A DNA stretch of 64,000 bases, taken from NCBI RefSeq assembly GCF_900010755.1, contig NZ_CZJT01000101.1, positions 150,713 to 214,712 of the forward strand, in the 5' to 3' direction. Both the position numbers and the translations under genes were made by a program. This DNA comes from Paeniglutamicibacter antarcticus. Lineage in GTDB: Bacteria > Actinomycetota > Actinomycetes > Actinomycetales > Micrococcaceae. Below the pieces are notes generated by a model. It was not told the origin of the DNA and did not search any database. It worked only from the letters and a program-made list of their open reading frames with translations. Below, in pieces: positions 26,688-37,700 of the stretch. The stretch's first letter is position 1. Every line of letters begins with the position of its first letter.

Positions 26688-28388
26688 TCACTTCCGTGGA
26701 AGGGCCACAGTCATTGTTGTCCCGCGCCCAAGTTCGCTTTCGGCGCTGATGCTTCCACCATGCGCGACCACCAGTTCATGGGTGATCGCCAGACCTAATC
26801 CAACGCCAGGTAAACCCGAGAGGCGAGCGTTTTCGCTCCTGAAGAACCGGGTGAACAGCTGCTTGCAGTCTTCTTCCGAAATGCCTAGCCCGGTATCGAT
26901 GACACGAAGTCGAACTTCGGCTTCATCGCTTTCAACTTCAACAACTATTGAATCTCCGGGATTCGAGTACTTGATTGAGTTAGAAACAAGGTTGTCCACG
27001 ACCTGTCCCAGACGTAAGGAATCTCCGAGCATCGGCTCGTGGCACAGTACCCCCTGTTTCAAATCGATTCCGGCTGCAACCGCCCTCGGGGCCAGGAATT
27101 CCAGGCGAGTGGCCACCATGGCGCCTAGGTCCATCGGCGCGGCGTTGATTTTTTGTCGACCGGAGGCTGCGGCCAGCAGGTCGTTGACCATGAACAGCAA
27201 TCTGTTGGTGTTACGGGAAATGATGGCCAACGATTTTTCGGTACTTGTGCTGTTGGCAGGGTCCTCCTCAAGCAACTCCAGGTATCCAAGAATGGAAGTC
27301 AGCGGAGTCCTTAATTCATGGCTCACATTGGCCAGGAACCGGTCTTTCGTCTTTGCCGCCTCAATCATCGGGGTCACATTCTTGAACATGATGACGGCAC
27401 CGTCAGGATTGCCATCCTCATCGAATAGCTGGCGGGCAGATGTTGAGTGGTAAACGGGGTTATCGACGGGTCCCAACGCGAGTAATTCATCAGTGAACTC
27501 TTCATGTTGGCTAGCCCTGAAAACCGGGCGATCCGTAGCTGCCATGGTTTCCACCAGTGGGTCGTAGGATGCGGAGAGCGCACGCACCAGAAGCTGCGCC
27601 TCGGTGGGGTCTGGGTTGTTCGTTGGCATTGCGTGAAGGTGCTGGAACTTCTGGACTTCGTTCATCAAAACATCATTGCCATCACCGTCAATCACCACGA
27701 CGCCGACATTTGCCGCGTTGAGCACTGCATTAAGCAGGTCGGCTTGGCGGCGGCTATTGGCCAGTGACTCGCGCAGTTGCTGGTTCTTGAGCGAAGTGTT
27801 GTACTCAGCGATCACAGTGGTGACGGCCAGCGCCAGGAGCACCACGGGTATGAGCAATGGGCGGACAACATTGACCGTAGTCAGCGGGATGCCATGGTTC
27901 CACAGCTGCAACCAGGTGGTAGCCAGGGGAAATGCGAAGGACAAGAACAGCGTGGTTCGCGGCATGAAACCAGACCATGCAAACCAAAAAATGGGGAAGC
28001 CGATGAGCAGGGATACCCCACTCAGCCATTGGTAGGCACCCAAGGCCATGAGTGCGGCCGCGATCAGGCCAAGGGCCGGGATGATGAGGTAGGTGAACTC
28101 ATTCCGGAATTTTTGCCACGGCACGACCCCTGCGGCAATAGTGTTGAACAATACGAGGGCGATCCCCGTGACGAAGAGGTTATCGCCGTAGATCTGCTCG
28201 CGGTTTGAGAACAACGCAATGACGCAAGTGATCAAGACCGCAAGAAACATCGGCAGCTGTGAAAGCAGAACCTTGCGCCGAACCGGAAGATCGGAGAACG
28301 ATGTGCCGCCCTTGAGCTGGGAGCTAAACCTATTGATCATGCTGGGTTGTTCCTGATGTGCCTGATCAGTGCTGAGAGGAGCGGTCAT
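26688..28388 (-). CDS. Membrane sensor histidine kinase
   Basis: A 566-residue kinase. About six to seven transmembrane helices fill residues ~45-215 with little outside the membrane, so it probably senses the membrane or an intramembrane signal. A PAS-like domain spans ~230-340. The HisKA motif VSHELRTPLTSILGY carries H357, and the ATPase domain has NLVSNSIKYSNPG (N box), DTGLGISEED (G1) and GVGLGLAIT (G2). It has no receiver or Hpt domain of its own; those functions are encoded by the two genes next to it. Confidence 0.92.
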   Translation of the reverse strand: MTAPLSTDQAHQEQPSMINRFSSQLKGGTSFSDLPVRRKVLLSQLPMFLAVLITCVIALFSNREQIYGDNLFVTGIALVLFNTIAAGVVPWQKFRNEFTYLIIPALGLIAAALMALGAYQWLSGVSLLIGFPIFWFAWSGFMPRTTLFLSFAFPLATTWLQLWNHGIPLTTVNVVRPLLIPVVLLALAVTTVIAEYNTSLKNQQLRESLANSRRQADLLNAVLNAANVGVVVIDGDGNDVLMNEVQKFQHLHAMPTNNPDPTEAQLLVRALSASYDPLVETMAATDRPVFRASQHEEFTDELLALGPVDNPVYHSTSARQLFDEDGNPDGAVIMFKNVTPMIEAAKTKDRFLANVSHELRTPLTSILGYLELLEEDPANSTSTEKSLAIISRNTNRLLFMVNDLLAAASGRQKINAAPMDLGAMVATRLEFLAPRAVAAGIDLKQGVLCHEPMLGDSLRLGQVVDNLVSNSIKYSNPGDSIVVEVESDEAEVRLRVIDTGLGISEEDCKQLFTRFFRSENARLSGLPGVGLGLAITHELVVAHGGSISAESELGRGTTMTVALPRK

Positions 28389-28520
28389 ACCCTAAAGCAT
28401 AGTGATCAAAACCTGTCGCTGTACCGCAGAAGCCCATTAGCGAAAACAAGTGGGGCAATTCGCCGGACAGCCCACAGATTGCTTGGTTGCCCGGTCTGAA
28501 TCCCCCAATTGACATGCTGG

Positions 28521-29546
28521 TTAATTCACGAGCTCCGGGTAATGGACCTTTGCGGTCTCAGGGTGCGCGCGCAGCCAACCTTTCAAGACGTTCGCGCCGT
28601 AGGACGCCAGCATCGGGTTGCTGGGATCGTCAGATACCCCGCGTGCTGCCGCGGCCAATGGCGCAGGCAGTGGGATCGTGTCGATAACCGAATCCAACCG
28701 CGGTGAGTAAAAGAAGGGAACCGAATAGCGGTCAACCCCCGCAGGAGGTGCCGTGACTCTGTGGATGGTGGCCATGAGGTAGCCATTTGTGGCGACCTCG
28801 AGCATCTCGCCCAGGTTCACCACCAGGGCACCCTCGAGCGGTTCCACCGGAAGCCATTCATCTTGGCCATATGGCTGGACTGCAAGGCCGCCGACAGCAT
28901 CCTGCAGCAGTAAGGTAATGAATCCGTAGTCTGCGTGGGCGCCAACGCCCTGGCTGCCGGCGGCCGGAACCACTCCGCCACCGACGTAGTGAACGAGTTT
29001 GCCCATCCATGCTGGATTCGGTGAGAAAGCTTGCGCAAAGTAATCTTCGGGCAATCCCAGTCCAACGGAGAGCGCTGCCAAGAGTTCGGCACCGACCTCT
29101 TGCATCAGAGCGGCCCATTCCATTGCCGTTTGTTCAAGGGCGGGGAATGCCGCGGGCCATTGGTTGCGTCCTTGGAGCTTTAAGTATGGGGTGGCAGCAT
29201 CAACGTTCTGCAAGGGTTCCCGGTCCGGACCAAAGTCGATTTGCTCCCGGGAATCTGCGCGGCCACGGGTGATTTCCGCGCCAAGGCGTGTGTATCCGCG
29301 AAACTGAGCTGAAGTTCGGTTGTCTAGTTCGAGTTTCTCTTCAACGGGGCGGGCAAAGAACTCGGCCAGGGTGTCTAGCAATTGACGCGCCGCACCGGGG
29401 GCCGCCCCGAATCCGGTGATTTGGAAGAATCCAACGCGATGAGCAGCATCGAGCAACGAGGCAATGAATTCTTCATCAAAGCTGCCATCTGCGTGACGCG
29501 CCGTTGTCATATCCAAGACCGGGACCGAGGTAAGAACAGTATTCAT
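28521..29546 (-). CDS. 2-oxoglutarate/Fe(II) dioxygenase, isopenicillin N synthase type
   Basis: A 341-residue non-haem iron oxygenase. An N-terminal DIOX_N-like half (VPVLDMTTAR, GFFQITGFG) precedes the jelly roll with the iron ligands HADYGFITLLLQD (HxD) and the distal His in TIHRVTAP; RYSVPFF supplies the Arg-x-Ser that binds 2-oxoglutarate. The substrate is not evident; bacterial relatives act on amino acids or on purine and other metabolites. The ATG at 29546 fits the family start; an open frame upstream to 29678 is not conserved-looking. It has no ribosome site and no operon partner. Confidence 0.9.
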   Translation of the reverse strand: MNTVLTSVPVLDMTTARHADGSFDEEFIASLLDAAHRVGFFQITGFGAAPGAARQLLDTLAEFFARPVEEKLELDNRTSAQFRGYTRLGAEITRGRADSREQIDFGPDREPLQNVDAATPYLKLQGRNQWPAAFPALEQTAMEWAALMQEVGAELLAALSVGLGLPEDYFAQAFSPNPAWMGKLVHYVGGGVVPAAGSQGVGAHADYGFITLLLQDAVGGLAVQPYGQDEWLPVEPLEGALVVNLGEMLEVATNGYLMATIHRVTAPPAGVDRYSVPFFYSPRLDSVIDTIPLPAPLAAAARGVSDDPSNPMLASYGANVLKGWLRAHPETAKVHYPELVN

Positions 29547-29727
29547 GACACAAGGGTGCACCCGTTTGAGCCAAATGTGACAGCTTGCATTACCCCACGT
29601 TCCGCAATGTGAATCCATGTGTCGATTCCCTTGACGGGGGCTGGAAAATGAACCGAAGATCTGGCGGCGCGAATACATAATCGCTCAAACGGGTCATTTG
29701 CGCGCAGAAGTTTCCTAAGCTGGTGGG

Positions 29728-30027
29728 GTGATCTTCAAATCTGTTGGCGAATCTCGCCCGTACCCCGACCACGGCTACGTGACCCCCAAGGACTGGTCGG
29801 CCGTGCCGCCCATGCAGGTGCGCCTGGACGAACTTGTCACGACCAAGAGCACCCTGGACCTGGCGGCGCTGCTGGCCGAGGACTCGACGTTCTTTGGTGA
29901 TCTCTTTCCGCACGTCGTGCAATGGCGCGGAACCCGATACCTCGAAGATGGTCTCCACCGCGCGGTGCGCACAGCGCTGCACCAACGATCGATCCTCCAT
30001 GCCCGCGTATTGATGATCGAGGACTGA
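29728..30027 (+). CDS. Small conserved protein, ParB/sulfiredoxin-like pattern
   Basis: A 99-residue soluble protein starting at GTG 29728. It contains QVRLDELVTTK, LLAEDSTFFGDLFPHVVQW and YLEDGLHRAVRTAL. The D-G-x-H-R-x-x-A element near the C-terminus resembles the core of the ParB/Srx fold, preceded by a leucine-rich specificity-like stretch; this is a pattern match only. The gene is 6 bp upstream of the LytR C-domain gene and probably forms an operon with it. The function is unknown. Confidence 0.7.
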   Translation: MIFKSVGESRPYPDHGYVTPKDWSAVPPMQVRLDELVTTKSTLDLAALLAEDSTFFGDLFPHVVQWRGTRYLEDGLHRAVRTALHQRSILHARVLMIED

Positions 30028-30033
30028 CCTGAC

Positions 30034-30720
30034 ATGGCGCGCAACCCGGATCCGAATGAATGGCATGGGCACCACATCATCTCTGAAGATGAGTTCGACA
30101 GTCCGGAGTTTGCCGTTGATGCCAAGGCCAAACGACGCAGGACCGTACGCCACGGAATTATCCTGACACTAGTCGTCATGTTATTGGCCGCGGCCTTGGT
30201 CACTGCCTATCTGGTGAATACCAAGGCAATTGTCATCGATGCCTTGGAACCCAAGCCGGTGGCTGCGGCACCTAGTGAAGCGAATGCCTCGTGTCCGATG
30301 GACGAGTTGGCGTACGTTCAACCCTCCAAAATGAAGATCAACGTCATGAACGGAACCGAAGTCGCAGGCTTGGCAGGGGCAACAGCCACCAAGCTTAAAA
30401 AGCGGGGATTCAAGGTGGGCGACGTTGGCAACGCCAGGTTGTCTCAGGTCGACGTTGTTGGCGCTGTGACCTCCGGTCCAGATGGGTACGCCCAAGCGAT
30501 GACGCTGCAACGGAACATTACCGGTCTTGCCTATGTTTTCGATCCCAAGCGGCAGGGAAGCACCGTCGATCTTGTCATTGGGACAAAGTACAAAGATCTG
30601 GTCAACGAGAAGAAGATCAACAGCAAGCCAGGCAAGCTCGGCTGCACTCCGGCAAAAGCAAAGACGGCCCCAGCCAAGCCGGAGCCGTCTAAAACGCCGC
30701 AGGGGAGCAGTAAAGGCTAA
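30034..30720 (+). CDS. LytR C-terminal domain membrane protein
   Basis: A 228-residue protein with a cytoplasmic N-terminus (~40 residues), one transmembrane helix at ~47-68, an extracytoplasmic LytR_C domain at ~105-190 (INVMNGTEVAGLAGATATKLKKRGF, then a VDLVIGTKYKDLV end) and an Ala/Lys/Pro tail. LytR_C domains occur at the end of LytR-CpsA-Psr wall enzymes and alone in Actinobacteria; they are thought to act at the cell wall. The gene overlaps the convergent DsbA-like gene by 4 bp at its 3' end. Confidence 0.85.
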   Translation: MARNPDPNEWHGHHIISEDEFDSPEFAVDAKAKRRRTVRHGIILTLVVMLLAAALVTAYLVNTKAIVIDALEPKPVAAAPSEANASCPMDELAYVQPSKMKINVMNGTEVAGLAGATATKLKKRGFKVGDVGNARLSQVDVVGAVTSGPDGYAQAMTLQRNITGLAYVFDPKRQGSTVDLVIGTKYKDLVNEKKINSKPGKLGCTPAKAKTAPAKPEPSKTPQGSSKG

Positions 30721-31439
30721 TTGCAGCCCTCTGGGCCGCAAACCTCGCCGTCACTAGACGACGTCTCCATCATCTGCAGCGCATCGCCGCCGATTTCCTT
30801 CCACACCTGGGTGAGTGCCTGCTCGAATACCTCGGAAGGCTGGGCACCGGAAATTCCGTACTTGTTTTCAAGGATGAAGAAGGGAACGCCGCTGACGCCC
30901 AGTTCACGGGCGCGGGTGCCATCGGCCTTCACCTCGTCGGCATACTTGTCTCCAGCCAGAACCTCAGCGGCTTCGGCCGCCGCGAGGCCGACCTGCTCGG
31001 CGATGGCTTGCAGTGTCTCCTTGTTGCCGGTGTCCAGGCCCTTTTCGAAGTGAGCCGACAGCAGGGATTCCTTCATCTGGTTGCCTAAACCGCGTTCCTT
31101 GGCTAGTGCCAGCAGGCGCAGTGCAGTGAAGGAATTCGCGGGACGCAGTGCATCAAAGTCATAGTTCAGGCCCTCGGCTGCTGCCTGGCCCGTCACGTGC
31201 TCAAGCATTCCTGCTACCTGATCTTCCGGCATGCCTTTGGCTTTGACCAGGTAGTCGAGTTCGCTGCCTTCATAGTGTTCGGGAAGCGAAGGGTCCAGCT
31301 GGAACGCATGCCACTTCACATCAACTTTCTCGCCGAACGGCAGGGCCTGCACGGCTTTTTCAAATCGGCGTTTGCCGATGAAGCACCATGGGCATGCAAT
31401 GTCGGAGTAAATATCAACGGCTAAGCGTGTTTCAGTCAT
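30717..31439 (-). CDS. DsbA-family (FrnE-like) dithiol oxidoreductase
   Basis: A 240-residue thioredoxin-fold protein with the active site CPWC in DIACPWCFIGKRRFEKA and the cis-proline loop GVSGVPFFILENKYGISGAQ. The helical insertion between them is of FrnE/DsbA type. There is no signal peptide, so it is cytoplasmic and probably acts on small molecules or oxidised proteins. The C-terminus ends in a Cys pair region (CGPEGCN). The ATG at 31439 has GGA upstream; an open frame to 31541 crosses an AT-rich promoter region. Confidence 0.9.
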   Translation of the reverse strand: MTETRLAVDIYSDIACPWCFIGKRRFEKAVQALPFGEKVDVKWHAFQLDPSLPEHYEGSELDYLVKAKGMPEDQVAGMLEHVTGQAAAEGLNYDFDALRPANSFTALRLLALAKERGLGNQMKESLLSAHFEKGLDTGNKETLQAIAEQVGLAAAEAAEVLAGDKYADEVKADGTRARELGVSGVPFFILENKYGISGAQPSEVFEQALTQVWKEIGGDALQMMETSSSDGEVCGPEGCN

Positions 31440-31531
31440 ATTTTTTCCAACGAAACGTGCACCGGGCGTATTCCCCGGGCCATCAATTTCTGTGCTGAAG
31501 GCGTGTGGTTTACTTCGAAATAAACATTCCG

Positions 31532-31545
31532 AAATATGCATATTT
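31532..31545. promoter_or_regulatory. AT-rich palindrome upstream of DsbA-like gene
   Basis: AAATATGCATATTT is a perfect 14-bp palindrome about 90 bp upstream of the start at 31439, in an AT-rich stretch. It is a candidate operator or promoter element. Confidence 0.3.
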
Positions 31546-31572
31546 ACATGTCAAGTAATGGTGATCCCATGA

Positions 31573-31616
31573 AAGGTGCTGCCGCCGCTGCCCGAAGGCA
31601 TCGGCGGTAGTACCTT
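31573..31616 (-). terminator. Hairpin after amino-acid permease gene
   Basis: Arms 31573-31587 and 31602-31616 pair over 15 bp with two imperfections, 16 bp after the permease stop. No T-run follows on the minus strand. Confidence 0.45.
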
Positions 31617-31632
31617 CAAGCTAATTGCCTGG

Positions 31633-33054
31633 CTAGTGTGCTTTTTCCGGAACATATTCAACGCCGGTCTCATCGACGAGTTCCGCCCGTTCATGGCCCT
31701 TGCCCCGTACCCAAAGTTTGTAGGCAACGTAGAGCAGGCCAATCCACACCACACCCACAACCAAGGCGACCCGCGTATTTGGCATGATGCCGAGCAAGAC
31801 GATCACGAAGCCCATGAATGCGAGTGCCGCATAGGAGGCGGCCGGCCACCAAGGGGAGGGGAACTCTGAAGGCGCCGATCCTTCGCGGGCAATTGAACGC
31901 TTCATGGCAATGTGTGAAAGCAGGATCATGACCCATACCCATACGGTGGCAAACGTGGCAATCGAGGCGATGATCAGGAACAAGGATTCGGGCATCACGG
32001 CATTGAGGACAACGCCGATCAGCAGAACGGAACCCATGGTCATCACCGTCATCCACGGCACCCCGTTGCGCGAAATTTTCGCGAAGGATGCGGGTGCGTG
32101 GCCCTGCTGGGCCAGGCCAAACATCATGCGCCCGGCACCGAATATATCGGAGTTGATCGCGGAGATGGCAGCGGTGATGACTACCGCATTCAGGATATGC
32201 GCCGCTGCGGGAATGCCCAGATTGTCGAAAATCTGCACGAAGGGGCTTCCTTCGGTTCCGATCTGGTTCCATGGGTAGATCATCATCAGGATGCCGAGCG
32301 TGCATACGTAGAAGAGCAGGATGCGCATTGGAACCGTATTGATCGCCGCGGGCACTACCTTCTTCGGGTTCTCTGCTTCACCGGCGGTGATGCCAATGGT
32401 TTCGATGCCGCCAAAGGCAAACATCACGATCGAGAAGGAAGCAAGCAAGCCCCAGAACCCGTTGGGGAAGAATCCGCCGGCGGCAAGCATGGTGCCGATG
32501 CCGGGATTTGCTTCGGCTGGCAGGCCGAATCCGAAGACCACGATCAGGACACCGCCGGCAATCATAGCGATGATCGCCGAAACCTTGATCAGCGAAAGCC
32601 AGAATTCGGTTTCACCAAAGACCTTCACCTTCATGGTGTTCAAGGCCGCAATGATGAAAATGATGGCCAAGATCCAAATCCACCTGGGTACATCCGGGAA
32701 CCAGAAGCCCATGTAAATGCCGAACGCGGTGACATCGGCAATGGCAACGATCGCCATTTCGAAAGCGAACGTCCAGCCGGTAATGAACCCGGCGAACGGG
32801 CCGAGGTACTTGGATGCGTATTGCCCGAAGGAGCCGGAGACCGGATGGCGTACAGCCATTTCGCCCAGGGCGCGCATCACCATGAATACGGCTGCGCCGC
32901 CGATCATGTAGGCCAAGAGTACTGCTGGTCCGGCGGATTGGATGGCGGAAGCCGAACCGTAGAAGAGGCCGGTGCCGATGGCCGAACCGAGGGCCATGAA
33001 TCTGACATGACGGACATTCAGGCCGCGCGAAAGCGCCTGGGCAATTTGGGGCAC
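31633..33054 (-). CDS. Amino acid permease, APC superfamily (AAT type)
   Basis: A 473-residue transporter with 12 predicted helices. The N-terminus [25 protein letters not shown] is the APC signature and [12 protein letters not shown] marks helix 5. AAT-family permeases import amino acids with protons; the closest-looking groups include GABA, proline and histidine carriers, and the substrate cannot be chosen here. The GTG at 33054 has AAGG about 9 nt upstream. A weak hairpin follows the stop. Confidence 0.9.
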   Translation of the reverse strand: MPQIAQALSRGLNVRHVRFMALGSAIGTGLFYGSASAIQSAGPAVLLAYMIGGAAVFMVMRALGEMAVRHPVSGSFGQYASKYLGPFAGFITGWTFAFEMAIVAIADVTAFGIYMGFWFPDVPRWIWILAIIFIIAALNTMKVKVFGETEFWLSLIKVSAIIAMIAGGVLIVVFGFGLPAEANPGIGTMLAAGGFFPNGFWGLLASFSIVMFAFGGIETIGITAGEAENPKKVVPAAINTVPMRILLFYVCTLGILMMIYPWNQIGTEGSPFVQIFDNLGIPAAAHILNAVVITAAISAINSDIFGAGRMMFGLAQQGHAPASFAKISRNGVPWMTVMTMGSVLLIGVVLNAVMPESLFLIIASIATFATVWVWVMILLSHIAMKRSIAREGSAPSEFPSPWWPAASYAALAFMGFVIVLLGIMPNTRVALVVGVVWIGLLYVAYKLWVRGKGHERAELVDETGVEYVPEKAH

Positions 33055-33255
33055 GGTAATAAACCTTAGGTGGAAGGGGCTTCTTCCATGGTAAGACTGC
33101 CGACCTCCGTGACCCCTATCCGGTGGCGGGGATCACGCCTTCGGGGCAGGGGTTTGAACCGCATGAATCCGTGCCCAGTGTTCCAGCGCCGGGGGCAGCC
33201 GGGGCAGCAGCTTTTCCGGCCCATTGGAGGCAGCGCCGTCTGCGTGCTGGTGGAA

Positions 33256-34467
33256 TCAAGCACCAACGGTTGTGGCAGCGGCTCCACGGCGGCCATGCGC
33301 CACGAAGTACAAGCCGATTCCAAGTACGGCAACCGCGGCCAAAATCCCGAACATCCCCGTGTATCCCAACAACGGAATCGCCAGCCCCAAAACGATGGGA
33401 CCGAAACCGACGCCCAAATCCAGCATCAGGAAGAAGGTCGAGGTTGCAACCCCCATCTCTGCAGGAGCAACTGCCATGACGGCGATGGTCTGCGCACAGG
33501 GCATCAGCGCACCAAAGCCGAGTCCCGTCAGCAACGCCGCGATGCCAATGGTGAGGGTAGTCGGTTCCAAGGCCAGCATGGCCATGCCCGCAGCGAAGAC
33601 CAACAGCACCGGGTACATGATGGCGTTGTCCCCGCGCCGGTCCTGAATACGTCCGGCGAAAAGCCGGGAGATCAGCACGGTCACTGCATAAAGAATGAAG
33701 AACCAGCTGGCGGCTCCCGGCATTGAGTGCGAAATCAGGAAGGGTGCAAGGAACGCGATAATGCCCGAATAAGCGGTTCCGCAGACAAAGATCACCAGAG
33801 ATATCGGCAGTGCGGCAGGGCTAATGATTGAGCGTAGGAAATTTCCCTTGCGCCTGCCGGCGGTTGGGTGCTTGACGGTTTTGGCAGGTTCGGGCAAGCG
33901 CAGAATGAATCCGATCAGCATTGCCGCAACCGAACATAATGCGCAGAAGATAAACACGGCGGTGTAATTGCCGCTGGAAGCGAAAACCACTGCAAGCAAC
34001 GGACCGACAGCTGTCGACAGGGTGGCGGAAAGGCCAAAGTATCCGGTGCCTTCGCTGCGCCTGGCCGGTGGGATGAGGGCTTGGACGGCTGTTGCCAGCG
34101 CCGTGTTTCCGGCACCAAAGGCCATGCCGTGGATGAATCGAAGAACCAACAGTAGCCAGAGTGAGTTGGCCGGAATGTACAGCAAGGAAACAAGTACGAA
34201 GACCACCAGCGAGATGAGCAGCAACGGCTTGCGGCCGCACAGGGCCAACAGCTTTCCGGCGATGAGGCGGGCAGCCACCGAACCGATGATGAAGGCACTC
34301 GAGGCGAGCCCTGCCGCGCTGTCGGAGGCCTGGAACCTATCGATCGCATAGAGGGCCATGGAGGTCATCAGCAAGTAGAACACCATGGAGATGAAGAGGT
34401 TTGCCACGGCGGAAAGCACAAAATCCCGGCTGAACAGCTTTGTTGGCGGGTTGTTGTGAATACTCAC
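33256..34467 (-). CDS. MFS transporter
   Basis: A 403-residue protein with 12 hydrophobic segments. The loop 2-3 motif RLIAGKLLALCGRKPLLL is the MFS signature A region, and ARRSEGTGYFGLSATL follows helix 4-5. The sequence resembles small drug or metabolite exporters of the MFS_1 group. The GTG at 34467 has GGAG close by. The 201 bp between this gene and the permease gene hold no recognised element. The substrate is unknown. Confidence 0.88.
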   Translation of the reverse strand: MSIHNNPPTKLFSRDFVLSAVANLFISMVFYLLMTSMALYAIDRFQASDSAAGLASSAFIIGSVAARLIAGKLLALCGRKPLLLISLVVFVLVSLLYIPANSLWLLLVLRFIHGMAFGAGNTALATAVQALIPPARRSEGTGYFGLSATLSTAVGPLLAVVFASSGNYTAVFIFCALCSVAAMLIGFILRLPEPAKTVKHPTAGRRKGNFLRSIISPAALPISLVIFVCGTAYSGIIAFLAPFLISHSMPGAASWFFILYAVTVLISRLFAGRIQDRRGDNAIMYPVLLVFAAGMAMLALEPTTLTIGIAALLTGLGFGALMPCAQTIAVMAVAPAEMGVATSTFFLMLDLGVGFGPIVLGLAIPLLGYTGMFGILAAVAVLGIGLYFVAHGRRGAAATTVGA

Positions 34468-34769
34468 CTGACTCCTTGTGGTTTCTTGGACATGCGTGGA
34501 CCCCGCAGCTGGGAGCCCCGACTTCCATTATTGACCTGCAGCGAGGAAGCACGCTCCGGAAAGAGGCCGAAATCGCCTGTGGCATTGGCGACAACACTGA
34601 GAGTGCCTTGCCTCGGGGCCCCCCGTTGGCATGCGTTCGCGGCCCCGGATCGGGCCGTGGACAAGGAAACGTTGAGTGACTGGGAGACCGACAAGGTTTT
34701 TCCAAGGTGTCTGGCAGAAGCTGTGGGCACTCACGCAGTTACGCATTTCAATTTAATGGGGGAGACGCC
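34468..34769. promoter_or_regulatory. Divergent promoter region, MFS / peroxidase
   Basis: A 302-bp gap between divergent genes. It should carry both promoters; apart from a GGGGGAG ribosome site at 34758-34764 for the peroxidase I see no clear operator or RNA element. Confidence 0.4.
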
Positions 34770-37700
34770 ATGTCTACACATGCTGTACATCGCAACCGCC
34801 AAGACGCGGCAGGGAAGGTGAGGAAGGGACGTCCGTCCCCGCCTCGCAAACTTGTCGCGGGATTGACCGCAATATTGTTGGGGGCCGGCTTCTTGCCGGT
34901 CGTGGGCGCTCCTGCCGCAGGAGCAGCACCCGTCGGCCAAGGGCTGACGCTCAACGCAGGGGACATGCGGTTCATTCTCAAACAGATCAAGATCGCAGAG
35001 AACCACGCAACCAAGGAAGATGCGCAGGGCAACCCGGTTGCCGGCCAGCCGTTGGTGGGATCCGGTCCCAACCAGATCGCCAACGCGCTGCTGCCCTACG
35101 GATTGCGCACTGTTGATGGAACCGAAAACAACCTGATTCCCGATCAGGGCCATTTTGGTGCCGGCAGCCTGCCCTTCCCACGTCTTGCCGAACCCGAATG
35201 GCGGACCGGCACCGGCGGACAGTCCTACAAGTCAGTCAATTCCAACGTGACCGACGCCGAACCGCGATTCATCAGTAACGTCATCGTTGACCAGACTGAC
35301 ACGAACCCGGCAGCGATTGCAGCCGCAGGCAAGGCGCACCGCACCGTCAATGATGAACCCACCGCGGTTCCCTGTGGCGCCGACGGCCTGCCCTTGAACT
35401 GTGTTCCCAAGGGTAAAACCCTTGATATCCCGAACATCACCACCGACTTTGGCCTCTCGCCGCCGTACAACGGCATGTTCGCCTTGTTTGGCCAGTTCTT
35501 CGACCATGGCGTCGATTTCACCAAGAAGACAAACAACGTAGTGATGATCCCGTTGGCTCCAGATGACCCGCTACGGGTCAGCGGAGCCGCGGGAAATGCG
35601 CCGTTCATGCTGCTTAACCGGGCCGAGAACCAGCCGGGCCCCGATGGCGTGCTTGGCACGGGCGATGACGTCCAAGACGGCACCAACACCGACTCGCCAT
35701 GGGTCGACCAGAGCCAGACCTACGGGTCGCACTCCTCGCAGCAGGTATTCCTGCGCGAGTACGCGCTCATCGAGGGCAAGCCTCACGCAACCGGACATTT
35801 GGTTGAAGGCACGGTCGGAGGCATGGCCACTTGGACCGATATCAAGAACCAGGCGGCAACCAAGCTCGGACTGCAGCTCTCGGATCATGACATCACCGCC
35901 GTCCCGATGCTCGCGACCGACCAATACGGACGCTTCCTGCGCGGTCCCAACGGCCTGCCGCAGTACGTGACTACAGCCAACACGCTCGTTGAAGGCAACC
36001 TTGCCAACCCCGTCGCAGTTCCGGCGAACAGCCAGCGCATCGGCATCTCGTTCCTTGACGACATCGCCCACAACGCTGCACCGTTCAACGGCCAAACCGG
36101 TGCACCGCTGACCGCGGACACCGACACCACCGCAGGGACCCCGACCACGGCCCAGCCGGCGGGAACCTACGACGACGAGATGCTTGGCATCCACTTCATC
36201 GCAGGTGACGGACGCGTCAACGAGAACATCGGGTTGACCTCCATCCACCAGGTATTCCACTCCGAGCACAACAGGCTCGTCATCTACATGGAAGACCTGG
36301 TCACCTCGCTTAACCTGGACCTGAACGAATGGAAGCTGCCAAGCGGTGAGTGGAACGGTGAGCGCATGTTCCAGGCTGCACGTTTCGTCACTGAGATGGA
36401 ATACCAGCACATCGTATTCGAGGACTTTGCCCGCAAGATCCAGCCGGGCATCAACCCGTTCAACGTCTTCACCCAGTCCGACACGGGCATCAACCCGGCC
36501 ATCATGGCCGAGTTCGCCCACGCAACCTACCGCTTCGGCCACTCGATGCTGACGGACACCGTGGACCGGCAGACAAACGGCGGTGCCGACATCGGGCTTC
36601 CGTTGCTCGACGCGTTCCTGAATCCGGCGTCCTACTACTCGACCACCGGAACAGCGGCGGGTGCGACGATGACTCCAGACCAGGCAGCCGGCGCCATCGC
36701 CATGGGCATGAGCGACCAGGTGGGTGCCGAACTAGACGAGTTCGTCACCGACACCTTGCGCAACAACGTGCTGGGCCTGCCGCTTGACCTCGCAACGCTG
36801 AACCTCGCCCGCGGGCGTGACACCGGAACCCCGTCGTTGAACAACTTCCGCAAGCAGCTCTACAAGATCACCGTTGACTCTTCGCTGAAGCCGTATACCA
36901 GCTGGGTTGATTTCGGCCAGGCCATGAAGCACCCCGACTCGGTGGTCAACTTCATGACAGCCTACGGAACCCACCCATCCATCAAGAACGCTGCAACCAT
37001 CGAGACCAAGCGCGCAGCTGCGCAATTGCTCTTCGACATGAAGCCGGGAGATGCAGCCACACCGGTTGACGCTTACGACTTCGTCAACAGTTCCGGCGAG
37101 TGGGCGACCGTCAACGGCGCTTCCGCCACCGGCGTCGATGGCATCGACCTCTGGGTCGGTGGCCTGGCAGAGATGCAGAACCTCTTCGGGGGCCTGCTGG
37201 GATCCACGTTCAACTACATCTTTGAACGCCAGATGACCGACCTGCAGGACGGGGACCGGTTGTACCACCTCTCCCGCACCTCGGGCCTGAATCTGCGCAC
37301 CCAGCTTGAAGGAAACTCCTTCGCCGAGCTGATCATGCGCAACACCGACGCAAAGGCCTTGAAGGCAGATGTCTTCGCCACCGCCGACTGCGAATTCGAA
37401 ATGGCAAACATCCACGGAACCACCGGCAACAATGTTGCCGATGATACGACCTCCGTCTGTGACGAGTCCAAGCTGCTGATGCGCATGGCGGACGGAACCA
37501 TCCGTTACCGCCTGACAAACACCGTTGACCGCCCGGGCCTCAACGCCCAGTCGACCTACAACGGCACGTCCGGCACCGACAGGATCTACGGCGGCAACGA
37601 CACCGACACCGTCTGGGGCAACGAGGGCGACGACGTGATCGAAGGCGGCGACGGCGCGGATACAATCCTCGGCGGCGTAGGCAACGACCGCATCACCGAC

